A stretch of 64,000 nucleotides of DNA, from contig NZ_BBWR01000011.1 of NCBI RefSeq assembly GCF_001463905.1, positions 124,001 through 188,000 on the forward strand. Direction: 5' to 3'. Positions within the stretch are counted from its first letter, which is position 1, and the number at the start of each line of letters is the position of its first letter. The stretch comes from Aureimonas frigidaquae. Its GTDB lineage: Bacteria > Pseudomonadota > Alphaproteobacteria > Rhizobiales > Rhizobiaceae. A program made the translations under genes and the position numbers. Below the pieces are notes generated by a model. That model saw only the letters and a list, made by a program, of their open reading frames with translations. It was not told the origin of the DNA and did not search any database. Shown here one piece after another: positions 57,398 through 64,000 of this stretch.

Positions 57398-57793
57398 ATG
57401 ACCCAACGCAACGCCGTCTTCCCGGCGGGTCGCCACGCGCTTTACGAAGCCCATGGCTATTCCGCTGCCATCGCCTCCGGCGATCTCCTCTTCGTCTCGG
57501 GCCAGGTCGGCAGCCGCCCCGATGGTTCCCCCGAACCCGATTTCGAGGCACAGGTCCGGCTCGCCTTCGACAACCTTGGCGCAACGCTCGCCGCTGCCGG
57601 CTGCAGCTTCGACGACATTCTGGACGTGACGAGTTTCCACACGGACCCAGAGCGGCAGTTTGCGACCGTTCTGAAGGTCAAGGGAGAGGTCTTCCCCACG
57701 GCCCCCTACCCGGCCTGGACGGCCATCGGCGTCAACTGGCTCGCCGGCTTCGACTTCGAGGTCAAGGTCACGGCACGCATTCCGGCCAAATAA
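57398..57793 (+). CDS. RidA family protein (YjgF/YER057c/UK114)
   Basis: A 131-residue trimeric deaminase-like protein; RidA hydrolyses reactive enamines and imines from PLP enzymes. Seen are LLFVSGQVGSRPDG, the segment QVRLAFDNLGATLAAAGCSFDDILDVTSFHTD and FEVKVTARIPAK with the catalytic arginine. ATG 57398 follows GAAAGGA. Being under a dedicated TetR-type promoter suggests a specialised rather than housekeeping role. Confidence 0.9.
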   Translation: MTQRNAVFPAGRHALYEAHGYSAAIASGDLLFVSGQVGSRPDGSPEPDFEAQVRLAFDNLGATLAAAGCSFDDILDVTSFHTDPERQFATVLKVKGEVFPTAPYPAWTAIGVNWLAGFDFEVKVTARIPAK

Positions 57794-57910
57794 GCGGCAC
57801 CCGAAAGTGTCATGGCCATTCCATAGAGCGGGCAACAAGCGCGCCCGCAGGATGCAAGGGGCATGGTCGGGAACCTTCTATCCCGCCCGCACATTGGGCA
57901 CAGGCATCCG

Positions 57911-58459
57911 ATGGGACAGTCCATGCTCGCCACCGCGCCATTGATCGTGACACTGGGCCTCGATCAAGCCAGCTTCGCACGGTTCGATGCAGAGCGGCGT
58001 TTCTATTTTCCGGCCGATCGCAACCTCATTCCCGCCCATCTGACGCTGTTCCATCACCTGCCGGGCGCGCGCATCGCCGAGATTGCGGCCGCGCTTCATG
58101 CGGCGGCCGATGAACAAGCCCCCTTCCCGATGGCGGTGCGCGGCCTTCGCTTCCTGGGGCGCGGCATGGCTTATGAGATTGCGAGCCCGCCGCTCGACCG
58201 GTTGCGCGCGGCACTCGTGGCACTCTGGTCCGGCGATCTCACCCCACAGGATGCCGCCGGGTTCCGCCCGCATGTAACCATCCAGAACAAGGTTCCGGCG
58301 CCGCAGGCCAAGGCCGATTTTGCGCGGCTCTCAGCCGGCTTTGTCCCATTCGAGGCCACCGCGACGGGCCTGCTCCTCTGGCACTATCAGGGCGGGCCGT
58401 GGCTGGCGGCGGGCGACTTCCCCTTCAGTGCCAGGGAGCGGCGCGGCGATGATGGATGA
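57911..58459 (+). CDS. 2H phosphoesterase (2'-5' RNA ligase family)
   Basis: A 182-residue protein with the two HxT motifs of the 2H superfamily: H43-L-T and H121-V-T. Such enzymes act on 2',3'-cyclic phosphates or 2'-5' bonds. ATG 57911 is used; ATG 57923 and an upstream ATG at 57863 are alternatives. Its 3' end overlaps the SDR gene by 11 nt, so the two are coupled. Substrate unknown. Confidence 0.85.
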   Translation: MGQSMLATAPLIVTLGLDQASFARFDAERRFYFPADRNLIPAHLTLFHHLPGARIAEIAAALHAAADEQAPFPMAVRGLRFLGRGMAYEIASPPLDRLRAALVALWSGDLTPQDAAGFRPHVTIQNKVPAPQAKADFARLSAGFVPFEATATGLLLWHYQGGPWLAAGDFPFSARERRGDDG

Positions 58460-59171
58460 GCCGGGGCCCCTTGCCTCTTTCCCGCGCGGGGGAGTTGCCG
58501 TCGTGTTCGGCGCCGGTGGTGGGATCGGCTCGGCGCTGGTGTCGGCACTGGAAACGACGGGCAGCTTCCGGCAGGTGGTCGGATATGGAAGGGCATCGTC
58601 ACCGCCCGTCGATCTTCTCGACGAAGCCAGCATAGAGCACGCCGCGTGCGCTGCCGCGACTCTTGGTGAATTGCGCTGCATCATTGATGCCACGGGTTTC
58701 CTGCACGATGACAGACAGGCCCCGGAAAAGAGCCTGTCGCAGATCGATCCGCAGGCCATGGCCCGTGCCTTCGCCATCAACGCGACCGGACCCGCGCTGT
58801 TGATGAAGCATATGCTCGGGCGCCTGCCGCGCACCGGCAAATGCGTCTTTGCCAGCCTGTCGGCGCGGGTGGGCAGCATCGGCGACAACCGCCTGGGCGG
58901 CTGGTACGCCTATCGCGCCTCCAAGGCCGCGCTCAATCAGATCATCCGCACATCGGCCATCGAACTGGCCCGCCGCGCGCCTCAGGCCATCTGTGTCGCC
59001 GTTCATCCCGGCACGGTGGATACGGCCCTGTCGGCCCCCTTCGCTGCCGCTGGATTGAACAAGCACGCGCCGCCGCAGGCTGCCGCCCATATCCTGCGCC
59101 TGCTCGACCGTCTGACGGCGGCGGACACCGGCGGTTTCTTCGATTGGCGCGGCCAGGCCGTGCCGTGGTGA
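58449..59171 (+). CDS. Short-chain dehydrogenase (C-factor/CsgA-like SDR)
   Basis: A 240-residue SDR with the nucleotide motif VFGAGGGIGSAL, IDATGFLHDD (NAG-equivalent), and the YRASK active site (Y-x3-K) within LGGWYAYRASKAALNQIIRTSAIELARR. The GW-Y-RASKAALN pattern is typical of CsgA/SniffeR-like SDRs in proteobacteria. ATG 58449 (MM) overlaps the preceding gene. Substrate unknown. Confidence 0.88.
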   Translation: MMDEPGPLASFPRGGVAVVFGAGGGIGSALVSALETTGSFRQVVGYGRASSPPVDLLDEASIEHAACAAATLGELRCIIDATGFLHDDRQAPEKSLSQIDPQAMARAFAINATGPALLMKHMLGRLPRTGKCVFASLSARVGSIGDNRLGGWYAYRASKAALNQIIRTSAIELARRAPQAICVAVHPGTVDTALSAPFAAAGLNKHAPPQAAAHILRLLDRLTAADTGGFFDWRGQAVPW

Positions 59172-59286
59172 CCCCCCGCCCCGGCCCATGACGGCAGCAA
59201 CCTATGGCTCTTAATCACCGGTGCGCTCTTGAAGCGCCGAGCGCTGACCGTGCATATCGACCCCATTGCACCGGAAGGACATCGCC

Positions 59287-60315
59287 ATGACACGCACAAC
59301 CGCCGCCATTGCCGCAAGCCTTGCGGCGCTCGCCGCCTTCGCCATGCCGGCCAGGGCGCAGGACGCGCCCGCCATTGTGCCCAAGGTCTTCGTGATCACC
59401 ATGTTCGATGAAGAGGCCAAACCCTGGCTCGAGCGGCAGGAGCTCAAACAGATCGTTGACGTACCCGGCCTGTCCCCGGACTATCCGCAGGTTCAGTGCA
59501 ACATCGCCGGCCTCTGCCACATGACGACGGCCATGGGCTTTGCCAACGCGGCCAGCTCGGTGTCCGCGCTCATCTATAGCGGCCGGTTCGATCTGACGCA
59601 GACCTACTTCCTGATCGCCGGCATCGCAGGCGTGGACCCGGCTCAAGGCACGCTCGGCTCCGCCCATTGGGCGCGTTATGCCGTCGATGGCGGGCTGCGG
59701 CACGATATCGACGCGCGGCAGATCCCGCAGGGCTGGAATTCGGGCGTCCTGGCGCTCGGCGCCGCTGCGCCCGGAGAAAAAGCCGCCTGGGGCTCGAAGA
59801 CGGAGGTCTACCGGCTGAACGAGGATCTGCTTCAGCGCGCTTATGCGCTGTCGCGCGGCGTCGAGCTTGCCGATGGCGCGGAAGCCCGCGCCTATCGCGC
59901 GCAGTATGGCGCCGGGCCCGGCGGCTCCGCGCCGGCCGTGTCGATCTGCGATACGCTGTCGAGCGATACCTACTGGCACGGCACGCGCCTGGCCCTAGGC
60001 CATGCGCAGTTCGTCAGCGCGGCGACGGATGGGCAGGCCAGGACCTGCACCACACAGATGGAGGACAACGCCTCCCTCACGGCCCTGCGGCGTGGCGACG
60101 ATGCAGGGCTTCTGGATTTCGACCGGGTCGCCCTGCTGCGGACCGGCTCCAACTTCGATCGCGAACCGGAGGGCATGGATGCCGTCGCATCGCTGAAGGC
60201 CCGTTCGGGCGGTTTTCCACTGGCAACGGAAAACGCCTACCGCGTCGGCACGGCGTTGACCGCGGACATCCTGGCGAACTGGGATGACTGGTCGAAGGGC
60301 GTTCCCGCCCGGTAG
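59287..60315 (+). CDS. Purine nucleoside permease (NUP) family protein, exported
   Basis: A 342-residue protein with a signal peptide (residues 1-24, cleavage near ARAQ). The body contains VITMFDEEAKPWL, IAGIAGVDPAQGTLGSAHWARYAVDGGL and TMEDNAS-like / GSNFDREP segments of the NUP family, which is related to nucleoside phosphorylases. Fungal NUP is reported as a nucleoside permease; the bacterial exported form more likely binds or cleaves nucleosides in the periplasm. Stands alone before gyrB. Confidence 0.85.
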   Translation: MTRTTAAIAASLAALAAFAMPARAQDAPAIVPKVFVITMFDEEAKPWLERQELKQIVDVPGLSPDYPQVQCNIAGLCHMTTAMGFANAASSVSALIYSGRFDLTQTYFLIAGIAGVDPAQGTLGSAHWARYAVDGGLRHDIDARQIPQGWNSGVLALGAAAPGEKAAWGSKTEVYRLNEDLLQRAYALSRGVELADGAEARAYRAQYGAGPGGSAPAVSICDTLSSDTYWHGTRLALGHAQFVSAATDGQARTCTTQMEDNASLTALRRGDDAGLLDFDRVALLRTGSNFDREPEGMDAVASLKARSGGFPLATENAYRVGTALTADILANWDDWSKGVPAR

Positions 60316-60326
60316 AGCCGGCGGAA

Positions 60327-60356
60327 CGATCCCGGGGACGGAGGCCTCCGGGATCG
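60327..60356. terminator. Bidirectional hairpin between NUP gene and gyrB
   Basis: CGATCCCGG and CCGGGATCG pair perfectly over 9 bp with a 12-nt loop, 11 nt after the NUP stop and 55 nt before the convergent gyrB stop. Confidence 0.6.
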
Positions 60357-60411
60357 GGGTCGGATACCGACCCGCTGTAATGCAGGCGTCAGTTCCGCGA
60401 CGGCAGCCCGA

Positions 60412-62856
<2,445 letters not shown>

Positions 62857-62998
62857 TCATTTGGGCGGATCCGGCGCCATGGCGAATCAAGCCGGCGCCC
62901 CCGCCGCCTCCGGGGTCGGTAAGCGCTTCGAATATAGGCATTTTGCGCCGAAAATGAAAGCGTGAGCCCGGCTCGACCCGAGCCCCCGCCATTCCCAT

Positions 62999-64000
62999 AT
63001 GAAGGGCATGGACACGATACGCGAACCCTTCCTCGCCCCGGCGCCCGTTCCCCATACCAAGCCGCTCGGCATCATGGGTTTCGTCTGGACGGCATCCCGC
63101 AACCCGATCGAGATCTGGGGCTCGCGCGCCTATAAGGAGCCCTGGCTCAGGGCCAACTGGCTGCGCGTGCCCACGGTGATCCTCAACGATCCCGCCGCCA
63201 TCCGCCACTGCCTCGTGGACAATGCCCGCAACTACGTCATGCAGCCGCTGCGCCAGCGGGTCCTGCGCCCGATGCTGCGCGACGGGCTCCTGACGGCGGA
63301 AGGCGAATTGTGGAAGCGCACGCGCCGTGCGCTCGCCCCCGTCTTCACGCCCCGAAACATCGAGGCGATGACCCCTGTCATGGCGGCGCGGAGCGCCAGC
63401 TTCGCCGACGGGCTCGCCGCGCGCACCGGCGCGCGGACGGACATCGCCTTCGAGATGACGCTGCTCACCTACGACATCCTGCAGGCGACGCTGTTTTCCG
63501 ACGACATCACGGGCGAGCCCAAGGAATTCGCCCGCTCGATGGAGAGTTTTCTGGCGCGGATGGGACGGGTCGACCCTCTCGACATCCTGGACGCGCCGGC
63601 CTTCCTGCCGCGCATCAACCGCATGATCGGGCTGCGCTCGACCAACTACTTCCGCCGGCTGATCGCCGGCACGATGGAGCGCCGCGCCGCGCTCCTGGCC
63701 GAGCGGCCGGAGGCGGCGCCCGCCGATTTCCTGACCCTTCTCTTGCGCAGCGAAGGCCTGTCGCGCTCGGAGATCGAGGACAACATCATCACCTTCATCG
63801 GCGCCGGGCATGAAACGACGGCCCGGGCCCTCGGCTGGACGCTCTACCTGCTCAGCCAGTCGCCGGAGGAGCGGCGCAAGGTGGAAGACGAACTCGACGC
63901 CAAGCTGGACGCCCTTCCCGATCCGGCAGAATGGCTGACCGAACTGCCCCATACGCGCGCCGCGCTGGAAGAGGCCATGCGGCTCTATCCGCCGGCGCCC
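62999..64000 (+). CDS. Cytochrome P450, 5' part (runs off the window)
   Basis: The frame is open from ATG 62999 to the window end, 334 codons. The I-helix oxygen-activation motif AGHETT is at residues 269-274 and the K-helix ExxR is E325-A-M-R328 followed by LYPPAP. The haem-ligand cysteine lies beyond the window. No N-terminal membrane anchor is evident, so a soluble bacterial P450 is likely. ATG 63008 is an alternative start. It is divergent from gyrB (151 nt apart). Substrate unknown. Confidence 0.93.
   Translation, partial: MKGMDTIREPFLAPAPVPHTKPLGIMGFVWTASRNPIEIWGSRAYKEPWLRANWLRVPTVILNDPAAIRHCLVDNARNYVMQPLRQRVLRPMLRDGLLTAEGELWKRTRRALAPVFTPRNIEAMTPVMAARSASFADGLAARTGARTDIAFEMTLLTYDILQATLFSDDITGEPKEFARSMESFLARMGRVDPLDILDAPAFLPRINRMIGLRSTNYFRRLIAGTMERRAALLAERPEAAPADFLTLLLRSEGLSRSEIEDNIITFIGAGHETTARALGWTLYLLSQSPEERRKVEDELDAKLDALPDPAEWLTELPHTRAALEEAMRLYPPAP

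Overview
This is a GC-rich chromosomal segment of an alphaproteobacterium, most likely of the order Hyphomicrobiales (Rhizobiales). Supporting signs are the order grpE-hrcA // rph-rdgB-hemW-rsmI-yraN-gshB, the infA-maf-yacG trio, a divergent-style initiation factor 3, an HBDH-type 3-hydroxybutyrate dehydrogenase and a BTLCP-type cysteine peptidase. The genus cannot be fixed from the sequence alone. No rRNA, tRNA, insertion sequence, phage or CRISPR array was seen.

1-4050: the distal part of a carbohydrate ABC importer operon (two permeases, a cytoplasmic GH32 beta-fructosidase and a MalK/UgpC-type ATPase), closed by a strong hairpin. The layout suggests import of sucrose or short fructo-oligosaccharides followed by hydrolysis inside the cell; the substrate-binding protein would lie upstream of the window. 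4048-18421: housekeeping genes: ketone-body metabolism (bdhA), heat shock (grpE, hrcA), RNA and nucleotide maintenance (rph, rdgB), haem and translation factors (hemW, rsmI), yraN, gshB, comM, an adenosine-kinase-like sugar kinase, EI24/CysZ-type membrane protein, nth, a DUF2244 protein, gpmA and dapB. 18538-26000: an MsbA-like exporter, the aspartate:alanine exchange pair aspT-asd (a decarboxylation-driven proton-motive cycle), glk and mepA.

26028-31583: minus-strand translation operon infC-rpmI-rplT-pheS-(small membrane protein)-pheT. infC can only be completed with an ATT start codon. 31775-38021: a hydrolase, a 740-bp interval rich in hairpins, a transglutaminase-like peptidase, a zeta-toxin-like kinase with a small upstream partner, yacG-maf-infA, murA, a 52-residue membrane protein and a SelT/SelW-like protein. 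38103-43061: a MarR-controlled EmrAB-like efflux pair followed by an ABC-2 exporter pair. 43062-48430: a biotin-dependent acyl-CoA carboxylase alpha subunit, a solitary class B penicillin-binding protein and an APC permease.

48575-56604 is the most interesting part: a GntR/FCD regulator, a tripartite tricarboxylate transporter (Tat-exported binding protein plus a TctA-TctB fusion), a PrpF-type isomerase, an isocitrate/isopropylmalate-type dehydrogenase and a TcuA-like flavoprotein. Both divergent promoter regions of this block carry inverted copies of a TGCA-N3-GTA half-site, which suggests one GntR regulon for uptake and oxidation of a tricarboxylate or related acid.

56653-64000: a TetR regulator divergent from a RidA-family gene with tandem operator-like palindromes, a 2H phosphoesterase, an SDR, a periplasmic purine nucleoside permease-family protein, gyrB and the 5' part of a cytochrome P450 gene that runs off the window.
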